Assembly (NCBI GenBank): GCA_015490795.1
Contig: WFXD01000068.1
Coordinates: 1-50,082, forward strand
DNA from: Gammaproteobacteria bacterium
GTDB lineage: Bacteria > Pseudomonadota > Gammaproteobacteria > Chromatiales > Chromatiaceae
DNA: 50,082 nt
Reading direction: 5' to 3'
Shown: piece after piece, positions 43,809-50,082 of the stretch
How the letters are laid out: every line of letters begins with the position of its first letter
Numbering within the stretch: the stretch's first letter is position 1
Position numbers and translations under genes: made by a program
Notes under the pieces: model-generated
Told to the model about the DNA's origin: nothing
The model's database searches: none
The model's input: the letters and a program-made list of their open reading frames with translations, nothing else

Positions 43809-45871
43809 TCAGCCTCCAGATTGGTGACCCGCACGGCGCAGGCCTTCAGCTCCGGCATCTTGGTGACGGGGTCCTGGGCGGTATTGGTCAGCCGGTTGGA
43901 GGGTGCCTCTTTGAAGTGGTAGGGCATGGCTACGGTGCCGGGCGGAACCTCATCGGTGATGACGGCTCGTGTCTCTACCTCGCCGCGCCGTGAACTGATG
44001 CGCACTTTCGTTTGTGGCTTGATCGCAAGCGCTTGTGCATCTGCCGGATTGATAAAGAGAACGCCGTTGGGGGTCTCTCGTTCCAGCAGTGGGGATTTAC
44101 GGGTCATAGAGCCACAGCCGTAGTGAAAGTGGAGCCGGGTGGTGGTGAAGAAGAGGGGGTAGGCCTCGTCCGGCATCTCGGCCGGGCCAGCATGGCTGAC
44201 CGGGATGAGCCGCCCTTTGCCGCGGCTGAATGCCTTGCTGTGCAGCAGTGATGTGCCGTTGGGGGCCTGCTCGTTGCAGGGCCACTGCAGCCCATGATTT
44301 TTGGCCAGTCTGGGGTAGCTCATCCCCTGGTAGAGTGGTGACAGGGTGGCTATCTCGTTAAAGATCGCCTCGGCATTTGGCCACGCCATGCCGTGATACC
44401 CCAGGCGGCCGGCCAGCTCTCCCAGGATCTGCCAGTCGGGCTTTGCCTCGCCGGGGGCGGGTATGGCCGGCGCTATCCGCTGCACACGGCGTTCGCAGTT
44501 GGTGAAGGTTCCCTCCTTTTCAGAGAAGGCGGCAGCAGGCAGGATCACATCGGCCATGGCGGCGGTTTCGGTCATCACCAGCTCAATGACCACCAGCAGA
44601 TCCAGCGCCTCCAGGGCGCGTTGAACATGGTGCTGGTCGGGGTCGGTGACGACGGGGTCCTCCCCCATGATGAGCATGCAGCGCAGGTTGCCGTTCAGCG
44701 CCTCTTTGGTCATGCCGAGGGAGGTCAGCCCTTTGCGCTCTGGGAGCGGCCGTTGCCAGTGGGTGGCAAACCTTGCCCTGCTGGCCGGCTCGGCGACCTC
44801 CTGATAGCCGGGGAATACATTGGGCAGCGCCCCCATGTCACAGGCCCCCTGGACATTGTTCTGCCCGCGCAACGGGTTGATGCCGGTGCCTTCGCGGCCA
44901 ATCTGCCCGGCCACCAGCGCCAGGTTGGAGATGGAGATGACATTGTTGGTGCCGGTGGTGTACTGGGTGATGCCCATGCCGTAGGTCAGCAGGGCACGCT
45001 CTGCCTCGGTGTAGATGCGGGCGGCCGCGATGAGCTTCTCCTCGGGCACGCCGGTTATGGCGGCTACCCGCTCGGGTGGGTACTCTGCCACCCTGGCGCG
45101 CAGTGCCGCCTCGTTTTCACAGCGGCTGTTCAGAAACTCTGTGGCCTCCCAGCCATTGGCAAAGATGATCTGCAACAGGCCATTGATGAGTGCGATGTTG
45201 GTGCCGAGTTGCAGCTGAAGATGCAGGTCGGCCATCTGGGCCAGACGTGTCTTGCGGGGGTCGATAACCAGCAGTCTGGCCCCGGCCATTTTGGCTCCGA
45301 TGATGCGCCCGCCCAACACGGAGTGGTTCTCGGTGGGGTCGCAGCCGAAGACGACGATGAGGTCGGCCTTCTCGATATCGTTGATGGAGTTGGTCATTGC
45401 GCCGGAGCCGAGCGTCTGGCGCAGGCCGGCCACCGAGGGGCTGTGGCAGATACGGGCGCAGTGGTCGATATTGTTGGTGCCCAGCGCGGCACGGGCAAAT
45501 TTTTGTGCGGCGTAGCAATCCTCGTTGGTGGCGCGGGCGCAGGCGATGACGCCGAGCGCATCAGCACCCTGTTGCGCGATGGTGGTTGAAAAGGCTTCGG
45601 TGATTACCCGGTAGGCCTCATCCCATGAGGCGGGGCGGAATGTGCCGTTCTCTTTTATCAGAGGGGTTGTGATGCGGTCGATGGGGTCAACCGCATAGGC
45701 CGTGCTCCACCCTTTTGCGCAGAGCTTTCCCTGGCTGACAGGGTGACTGACCAGCGGTTCGACACCGGTGATCTTCTCCTGCTCAACCCGCAGACCGATG
45801 CCGCAGCCTACCCCGCAAAAGGGGCAGATGGTGTTGATGATTCTGGATATGTTGTGTGTGGCGGCGTCCAC
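43799..45871 (-). CDS. fdhA: Formate dehydrogenase-type molybdopterin oxidoreductase, Cys version
   Basis: A protein of 690 residues starting GTG. The 4Fe-4S motif is C16-x2-C19-x3-C23 ... C51 (ICPFCGVGCGI, KLCAKGW). The segment ATNEDCYAAQKFARAALGTN, then DHCARICHSPSVAGL matches FdhF (where the sequence has Sec); here Cys142 occupies the catalytic place and the following His is kept. The C-terminal domain binds the guanine-dinucleotide cofactor. No Tat signal, so it is cytoplasmic. With the AsrA/AsrB-like subunits it probably forms a NAD(P)+-linked formate dehydrogenase. Other MGD enzymes of this branch are possible, but the FdhF motif is strong. Confidence 0.88.
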   Translation of the reverse strand: MDAATHNISRIINTICPFCGVGCGIGLRVEQEKITGVEPLVSHPVSQGKLCAKGWSTAYAVDPIDRITTPLIKENGTFRPASWDEAYRVITEAFSTTIAQQGADALGVIACARATNEDCYAAQKFARAALGTNNIDHCARICHSPSVAGLRQTLGSGAMTNSINDIEKADLIVVFGCDPTENHSVLGGRIIGAKMAGARLLVIDPRKTRLAQMADLHLQLQLGTNIALINGLLQIIFANGWEATEFLNSRCENEAALRARVAEYPPERVAAITGVPEEKLIAAARIYTEAERALLTYGMGITQYTTGTNNVISISNLALVAGQIGREGTGINPLRGQNNVQGACDMGALPNVFPGYQEVAEPASRARFATHWQRPLPERKGLTSLGMTKEALNGNLRCMLIMGEDPVVTDPDQHHVQRALEALDLLVVIELVMTETAAMADVILPAAAFSEKEGTFTNCERRVQRIAPAIPAPGEAKPDWQILGELAGRLGYHGMAWPNAEAIFNEIATLSPLYQGMSYPRLAKNHGLQWPCNEQAPNGTSLLHSKAFSRGKGRLIPVSHAGPAEMPDEAYPLFFTTTRLHFHYGCGSMTRKSPLLERETPNGVLFINPADAQALAIKPQTKVRISSRRGEVETRAVITDEVPPGTVAMPYHFKEAPSNRLTNTAQDPVTKMPELKACAVRVTNLEAECK

Positions 45872-45897
45872 GGCTGTTGGGTGCCTGAGATATATGG

Positions 45898-46533
45898 CTA
45901 CTGGATAACCTGCGCTTCGCCTATGAAAAGGATTGCCGGAAACTCACGGTTGAGTGACTTGCTGTAGAAGTTTTTCATGACGGCGCCATCGTTGGCATAG
46001 CGAATGGTGTCGCCTTTTTTGACGGTTGTTTTGGGCGCGGCCAGCCAGATGGCTTTGCCGTCCTGATCGGCCTCGATGTAGGTGTAACCACCGCTGTCCA
46101 CGGCACTGATCACCTGGCTTTCGACGATGTTGAGCTGCTCTCCGGGGGCAGCTTCGGTGATCGCAGGCAGCGGTGCGGCGGTGCTGGCAGGTGTTGGGTG
46201 CGCCCCTTCAAGCTGGATCGTGCTGGTGAAGCGTATCTCGGGGAAGGTTCTGTTCAGGCTTTTGCTGGAGAAGTTGCGCATGATGCTGCCGATGCTGTAG
46301 CGCACGACATCGCCCTCTTTGATCTCTGCTGCCTTGCCAGCGATCCACTCTTTTCTCTCTTTGCCCTCAACATGCAGATAGCTGTACCCCGCCACGTTAA
46401 CTGCCTCGATCACCTTGCCGATGTTGGGCAGGGCGGCGTTGTTGGCTCCATGGGGCCCCATGTTGCCTGCGCTGGCAGTGGCTGCAATGAGTGTGGCGCA
46501 TAATAGTGCCAGGGTGAGGGTCAGTCTATTCAT
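45898..46533 (-). CDS. Duplicated NrfJ-like periplasmic protein
   Basis: A protein of 211 residues with a signal peptide (ends ATASAG) and two repeats, about 38-105 and 137-208. Each reads like GKVIEAVNVAGYSYLHVEGK or SQVISAVDSGGYTYIEADQD, then a Lys-Trp-containing stretch and MRNFSSKSLNRTFPEI- or MKNFYSKSLNREFPAI-like ends. This is the small beta-barrel (SH3/OB-like) unit of NrfJ-type proteins found with multihaem cytochrome or nitrite/sulfite systems. Role not established. It lies 26 bp upstream of fdhA on the same strand and is probably cotranscribed. Confidence 0.65.
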   Translation of the reverse strand: MNRLTLTLALLCATLIAATASAGNMGPHGANNAALPNIGKVIEAVNVAGYSYLHVEGKERKEWIAGKAAEIKEGDVVRYSIGSIMRNFSSKSLNRTFPEIRFTSTIQLEGAHPTPASTAAPLPAITEAAPGEQLNIVESQVISAVDSGGYTYIEADQDGKAIWLAAPKTTVKKGDTIRYANDGAVMKNFYSKSLNREFPAILFIGEAQVIQ

Positions 46534-46593
46534 ATTTTGGCTCCGTGGGAAAGGATAAAAAGCGACACCCTGTATTGGGTTTGGCTATGAATA

Positions 46594-47202
46594 TTAGTTT
46601 AGCAGTTTGACCAGGAGTTCACGCAGTGCACGGCCACGGTGGCTGAGCTGGTTTTTCACCTCTGGCCGCAGTTCGGCAGAGCTGCAGTGGTGATCGGGTA
46701 CAAAAAAGAGCGGATCGTAGCCAAAGCCGTTTTCGCCCTGTGGCTGAAACAGGATCCGCCCCTCCCAGGTGCCCTGGCAGATGAGTGGTGTGGGGTCGGC
46801 CGGGTGGCGCAGATAGACCAGCAGGCACTGGAAGCGGGCGCTACGCCGGGCCTCCGGTATCTCTTTTAGCTGCTCCAGCAGTTTGTCGTTATTGGCCTGG
46901 TCGGTAGCAGCCGGGCCGGCAAAGCGTGCGGAGTGGATGCCGGGCGCGCCATTGAGCGCATCGACCTCAAGCCCCGAGTCATCGGCAATGGCCGGCAGGC
47001 CACTGTGCCGGGCGGCATTGCGCGCCTTGAGGATGGCGTTTTCCACAAAGGTCAGGCCTGTCTCCTCGATCTCGGGTATGTTGAAATCGCTCTGCGGTAT
47101 GACCTGTATCCGTTGGCCGCTGAGCAGCTGGTTGATCTCTTTGACCTTTCCGGCATTGCCGCTGGCCAGTACGATGCGGTTGTGGTGTGGTTCAGAAGGC
47201 AT
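46594..47202 (-). CDS. rdgB: Non-canonical purine NTP pyrophosphatase
   Basis: A protein of 202 residues with the RdgB/HAM1 signatures: [13 protein letters not shown] at the N-terminus, [20 protein letters not shown], then [20 protein letters not shown]. The C-terminal [13 protein letters not shown] and LSHRGRAL are also diagnostic. It hydrolyses dITP, ITP and XTP to stop their use in DNA and RNA. It follows rph by 3 bp; the order rph-rdgB is common in gammaproteobacteria. Confidence 0.95.
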   Translation of the reverse strand: MPSEPHHNRIVLASGNAGKVKEINQLLSGQRIQVIPQSDFNIPEIEETGLTFVENAILKARNAARHSGLPAIADDSGLEVDALNGAPGIHSARFAGPAATDQANNDKLLEQLKEIPEARRSARFQCLLVYLRHPADPTPLICQGTWEGRILFQPQGENGFGYDPLFFVPDHHCSSAELRPEVKNQLSHRGRALRELLVKLLN

Positions 47203-47205
47203 ATT

Positions 47206-47919
47206 CTAGGCCAGTGCGGCGCGTTGGTGCTCAAGGATCTCACGGACCCCTATTTTGGCCAGATCCAGCATGGCGTCAAGCTCGTCACTGCGGAAGGCGT
47301 GGCCCTCGGCGGTGCCCTGTAGTTCGATAAAGGCACCGGCATCATTCATGACGACGTTCATGTCGGTTTCGGCATCGGAGTCTTCGGCGTAGTCCAGGTC
47401 GAGTACCGGCTCGCCCTTGTAGATGCCGACGGAGACGGAGGCGACCATGCCGTAGATTGGGTTGCTGTTGATCTTGTTGGCGCTGCGCAGTGTGCCAATG
47501 GCGTCATGCAGGGCAACGAAGGCACCGCTGATGGAGGAGGTGCGGGTGCCGCCATCGGCCTGGATGACGTCGCAATCGAGGGTGATGGTGTGCTCGCCCA
47601 AGGCGTTGAGATCAACTGCGGCGCGCAGTGAACGGCCAATCAGGCGCTGGATCTCCAGGGTGCGCCCCCCCTGTCTGCCGCGGGAGGCCTCGCGCCCCAT
47701 GCGGGTGTTGGTAGAGCGAGGGAGCATGCCGTATTCGGCGGTGACCCAGCCCTGCCCGGTTCCTTTAAGGAAGCGCGGCACTCTGGCCTCCACCGTTGCG
47801 GTGCAGAGCACTCGGGTGTCGCCAAACTCAACCAGCACAGAGCCTTCGGCATGTTTGGTGTAGTTTCGGGTGATGGTGATTGGGCGGAGTTGATCGGGGT
47901 TGCGGCCACTGGGTCTCAT
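47206..47919 (-). CDS. rph: RNase PH
   Basis: A protein of 237 residues, the usual length. It opens [20 protein letters not shown] and carries [20 protein letters not shown] and [20 protein letters not shown], the phosphate-binding and catalytic segments of the family. It trims the 3' ends of tRNA precursors by phosphorolysis. Its start overlaps the stop of the PP2C gene by 4 bp (ATGA), so it is translationally coupled to a signalling gene. Confidence 0.95.
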   Translation of the reverse strand: MRPSGRNPDQLRPITITRNYTKHAEGSVLVEFGDTRVLCTATVEARVPRFLKGTGQGWVTAEYGMLPRSTNTRMGREASRGRQGGRTLEIQRLIGRSLRAAVDLNALGEHTITLDCDVIQADGGTRTSSISGAFVALHDAIGTLRSANKINSNPIYGMVASVSVGIYKGEPVLDLDYAEDSDAETDMNVVMNDAGAFIELQGTAEGHAFRSDELDAMLDLAKIGVREILEHQRAALA

Positions 47920-48794
47920 AGGGGTTCCTTAAAGGATTTGATGGTGTTTCTCAGCTCATCAACCGCCTGGTTGAGTGCTGATCGTTGATCGCTGGTGCCT
48001 GTGGTGGGATCTCCGGTTGATTGCTGTAAAGAGAGGGCGGGGGTGCCTTCAATCCACTGTAGCGCAATGGCGGTGATATTGTCGCTCTCCGGGGCGGTGG
48101 TCGTTTCGGCTTGTTGTACAAGATGTGCTATACGCTCGCTGAGCGGCTGGTCTGCGTGCATGCCTTGGAGCAGGTCGCCACTGTTCAGCGCGCCCCACAA
48201 CCCATCTGAGCACAGTAGCAGGGTATCACCAGGAAGCAGTGGCGTGGGAACGCCCCGCGAAAAGCTGATGGAGGGCAGGTTGCCGCCCAGGCAGCGTGTT
48301 ACATAGTTGCGTTGCGGGTGGCTTTTGCACTCTGAAGAGGTGATGGCCCCCCGCTTGCGCAGCAGCTCCACATAGGAGTGATCCGTGGTGCGTGCCAGGA
48401 TTTTTTTATCGCGAAACAGGTAGAGGCGGCTGTCACCGGCATGCGCCCAGTAGACGGTGTTCTCCTGAATGAGCGCAATCACTGCGGTGGTGCGGGGTTT
48501 GATGGCAGGCTTCTGTGCCTCTCCGTAAGCGATAATCTGCTCATGCGCCCGGTTCATGATGAGGGTGAGGAAGGCGGCCGGGCTGGGGATGGGTTTGCGT
48601 ATTGTGGTAAACATCTCGGTGCAGACATTGACCAGTATCTGGGCGGCTGCCTCCCCCTTTGGATGCCCCCCCATACCGTCAGCCAGGCAGAGCAACATGC
48701 TGTTGATGGACTCAATCAGGGCGCATCTGTCCTGGTTCGTTGGCCGGCTGCCAATGATCGACATGCTTGCGGTTTTGTAAACGATCTCTCTCAT
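47916..48794 (-). CDS. PP2C-family protein phosphatase
   Basis: A protein of 292 residues. Family motifs in order: NQDRCALI near residue 20, [46 protein letters not shown] and [10 protein letters not shown] near 240. The conserved Asp residues bind two metal ions. It probably removes phosphate from targets of the Ser/Thr kinase encoded directly upstream, with which its gene overlaps by 4 bp. The last 45 residues are a loose tail. Cytoplasmic. Confidence 0.9.
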   Translation of the reverse strand: MREIVYKTASMSIIGSRPTNQDRCALIESINSMLLCLADGMGGHPKGEAAAQILVNVCTEMFTTIRKPIPSPAAFLTLIMNRAHEQIIAYGEAQKPAIKPRTTAVIALIQENTVYWAHAGDSRLYLFRDKKILARTTDHSYVELLRKRGAITSSECKSHPQRNYVTRCLGGNLPSISFSRGVPTPLLPGDTLLLCSDGLWGALNSGDLLQGMHADQPLSERIAHLVQQAETTTAPESDNITAIALQWIEGTPALSLQQSTGDPTTGTSDQRSALNQAVDELRNTIKSFKEPL

Positions 48795-49723
48795 GCCGAA
48801 TCTTTTCTGCCGGGTTTGGGGGGCAGCGTGGTAGCGGCAGGGTGGCCGCTTTTGCTGACCAGGGCATTTAACAGATCCCCTGCATTTTGTGGCCGCTGGT
48901 GGGGGTCGATCTCCATCGCCCAGTCCATCGCCTCCAGCAGATAGGCAGGGTAACGCAGCCTGTATTTTCTTGCGGCCGGAGCCAGCCTGTCTTTGGCGTG
49001 GCGCTTGATGGCCGATGGCGGTGGTTTGCCCTCAATGCAGGCACGCATGGTGGCGCCGATGGCGTAGACATCGCTCCAGGGGCCGATGTTGCCTGATGCG
49101 TAGTACTGCTCAACAGGGGAGAAGCCCGCAGTAATAACCCGGCTGGTTTTGATGCAGCCGGTCTTGGTGACCTGATGTATGGCGCCAAAATCCAATAGCA
49201 GCGGGCTGCCTCCGGGGCGCAGGTGGATATTCCCCGGTTTGATGTCGAGATGCAGCTGGTTGTGCGAATGGATCAGGTTCAAGGCATCCAGAATGGGGGG
49301 GAAGACGGTCATGATAAACGTGGTGCTGAGGCTGCCCCCACGCTGCTTGATATAGCCTCCCAGGTTTTTACCCGGTTCGTAATCCATCACCAGATAGGCG
49401 GTCTTGTTGGCAAGAAAAAAGTTGCGCACCCTGACGACATTGGGATGTTGCAGGGCGGAGAGCGCCTTGGCCTCCTGATAAAAGAGCTTGCGTCCGTGGT
49501 GAAAGGCATTTTGCTGCTTTTCGCTGTTGGCAATGGTGATTCGGTTGGCTCCATTGCGCGAGGCCGTCTTCTTGGGCAGATACTCCTTGATGATGACGCG
49601 CTCTTGAGTATCCTCATCTTCAGCAAGGTAGATAAGGCTGAAGCCGCCGCTGCCAATCATCTTCACAATGGAGTAGCAGTCTATAATGGTGCCTGCGGGC
49701 AGGCTGTTACGGGGCTGCGTCAT
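48791..49723 (-). CDS. Ser/Thr protein kinase
   Basis: A protein of 310 residues. The Gly loop is IGSGGFSLIYLAED, the catalytic Lys lies in VIIKEYLPKK, and the catalytic loop reads LHLDIKPGNIHLRP (HLD in place of HRD, with catalytic Asp and Asn retained). LLLDFGAIH replaces DFG-x, and FSPVEQYYASGNIGPWSDVY is the activation-loop/APE region typical of bacterial kinases. No C-terminal membrane helix or sensor domain is present. It forms a kinase-phosphatase pair with the downstream PP2C gene. First gene of the kinase-PP2C-rph-rdgB series; divergent from yicC. Confidence 0.9.
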   Translation of the reverse strand: MTQPRNSLPAGTIIDCYSIVKMIGSGGFSLIYLAEDEDTQERVIIKEYLPKKTASRNGANRITIANSEKQQNAFHHGRKLFYQEAKALSALQHPNVVRVRNFFLANKTAYLVMDYEPGKNLGGYIKQRGGSLSTTFIMTVFPPILDALNLIHSHNQLHLDIKPGNIHLRPGGSPLLLDFGAIHQVTKTGCIKTSRVITAGFSPVEQYYASGNIGPWSDVYAIGATMRACIEGKPPPSAIKRHAKDRLAPAARKYRLRYPAYLLEAMDWAMEIDPHQRPQNAGDLLNALVSKSGHPAATTLPPKPGRKDSA

Positions 49724-49848
49724 AAAAAGATAATCAGGAATTGCAGGTGCAAGGAGATGGCTGGCGCACTATGATACATAGCTTCGTAGTGTTATCTGGC
49801 AATCCGGCTCTTCTGTTTTTTTATACGATTTTAGTTTAAGGGGCGATG

Positions 49849-50082
49849 ATGGTTCACAGTATGACCGCTTTTGCGCGAAAGGAAAATAGAGATGAACAGG
49901 CTGAGCTGATCTGGGAGATCCGGTCAGTCAACCATCGCTACCTGGAGATATTCGTGCGCCTGCCAGAGGAGCTGCGCGCGATAGAACCACTGGTTCGAGA
50001 GCAGATCGGCTGCCGCCTGGGGCGAGGCAAAATCGACTGTAGCCTGCGCTTCAAGCCGGTGCAGGCAGCCGTTGCCGGGATA
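49849..50082 (+). CDS. yicC: YicC-family endoribonuclease, 5' part (runs off the window)
   Basis: The first 78 codons are present: MVHSMTAFARKE, then WEIRSVNHRYLEIFVRLPEE and LGRGKIDCSLRF, the N-terminal pattern of the YicC family. YicC is an RNase involved in turnover of small RNAs. The ATG at 49849 has aagggg 5 bp upstream; a preceding in-frame ATG is too close to it. It is divergent from the kinase gene, and yicC near rph is a familiar gammaproteobacterial arrangement. Confidence 0.9.
   Translation, partial: MVHSMTAFARKENRDEQAELIWEIRSVNHRYLEIFVRLPEELRAIEPLVREQIGCRLGRGKIDCSLRFKPVQAAVAGI

Noticed and set aside
44393-45589. A 398-codon plus-strand frame antisense to the molybdopterin subunit gene
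   Set aside because: It is the mirror of a strongly coding high-GC gene, has Gly/His/Val-rich composition typical of antisense frames, and no ribosome binding site or family pattern.

Overview
The window reads as chromosome of a gammaproteobacterium. The housekeeping end (yicC, then divergently a protein kinase, a PP2C phosphatase, rph and rdgB), the TolC/RND-type copper pumps, and a menaquinone pathway next to a formate dehydrogenase suggest a facultatively anaerobic, metal-exposed organism, perhaps a sulfur- or sediment-associated lineage such as the Chromatiales/Sedimenticola type. That placement is inference from gene content; no rRNA or tRNA gene is visible to fix it.

Layout. 1-650: dispersed repeats, a 168-bp MITE-like inverted repeat and a frameshifted DUF1640-type pseudogene. 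650-3447 (-): two tandem paralogous beta-barrel porins, each with its own terminator. 3783-5126 (+): an OprO/OprP-type porin. 5272-27667 (+): a roughly 22-kb copper/silver tolerance block. It is bounded by two complete cusC-cusB-cusA sets (5806-11733 and 21759-27667). Between them lie periplasmic His/Met-rich proteins, an AhpD-like protein, a PII-like protein, DUF2231 and DUF411 (CopG-like) proteins, a MerR regulator, a YHS/HMBD-bearing CopA-type ATPase, an isoprenylcysteine-methyltransferase-like protein, a YHS protein, and an unusual trio: a putative PD-(D/E)XK-like protein, a flavoprotein with a Cys-rich tail, and a CBS-pair protein.

27739-33615 (+): menaquinone genes menA, menI-like, menF, menD, menB and menG/ubiE. 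The last five are tightly packed or overlapping. menC, menE and menH are not in the window. 33690-33897 (-): the 3' remnant of a group II intron. 34076-37559 (-): a visibly AT-rich six-gene cluster (CadC-like ArsR regulator, two SMR transporters, an Fe-S/MtrA/DUF4346 fusion protein, a thioredoxin-fold protein, a CcdA-like membrane protein) that looks horizontally acquired. I consider it the best candidate for an undescribed system. It is followed by a degenerate VPLPA/PEP-CTERM tail.

37834-41255 (-): a PAS-containing methyl-accepting chemotaxis protein and a free-standing periplasmic protein with two PilJ/NarX-like domains. 41374-46533 (-): an unrecognised protein, then a soluble formate dehydrogenase-type complex (molybdopterin subunit, AsrA/HydB-like iron-sulfur subunit, AsrB/HydG-like flavin subunit) preceded by a duplicated NrfJ-like periplasmic protein. 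46594-49723 (-): rdgB, rph, PP2C phosphatase and Ser/Thr kinase. 49849-end (+): start of yicC.

How it fits together (inference): the copper block moves Cu(I) from cytoplasm to periplasm (CopA) and from periplasm to outside (two CusCBA pumps), with periplasmic His/Met/Cys-rich proteins buffering or reducing copper. The menaquinone genes and formate dehydrogenase supply anaerobic electron-transfer capacity. The chemosensory pair may steer the cell toward a ligand such as nitrate/nitrite or another small anion.
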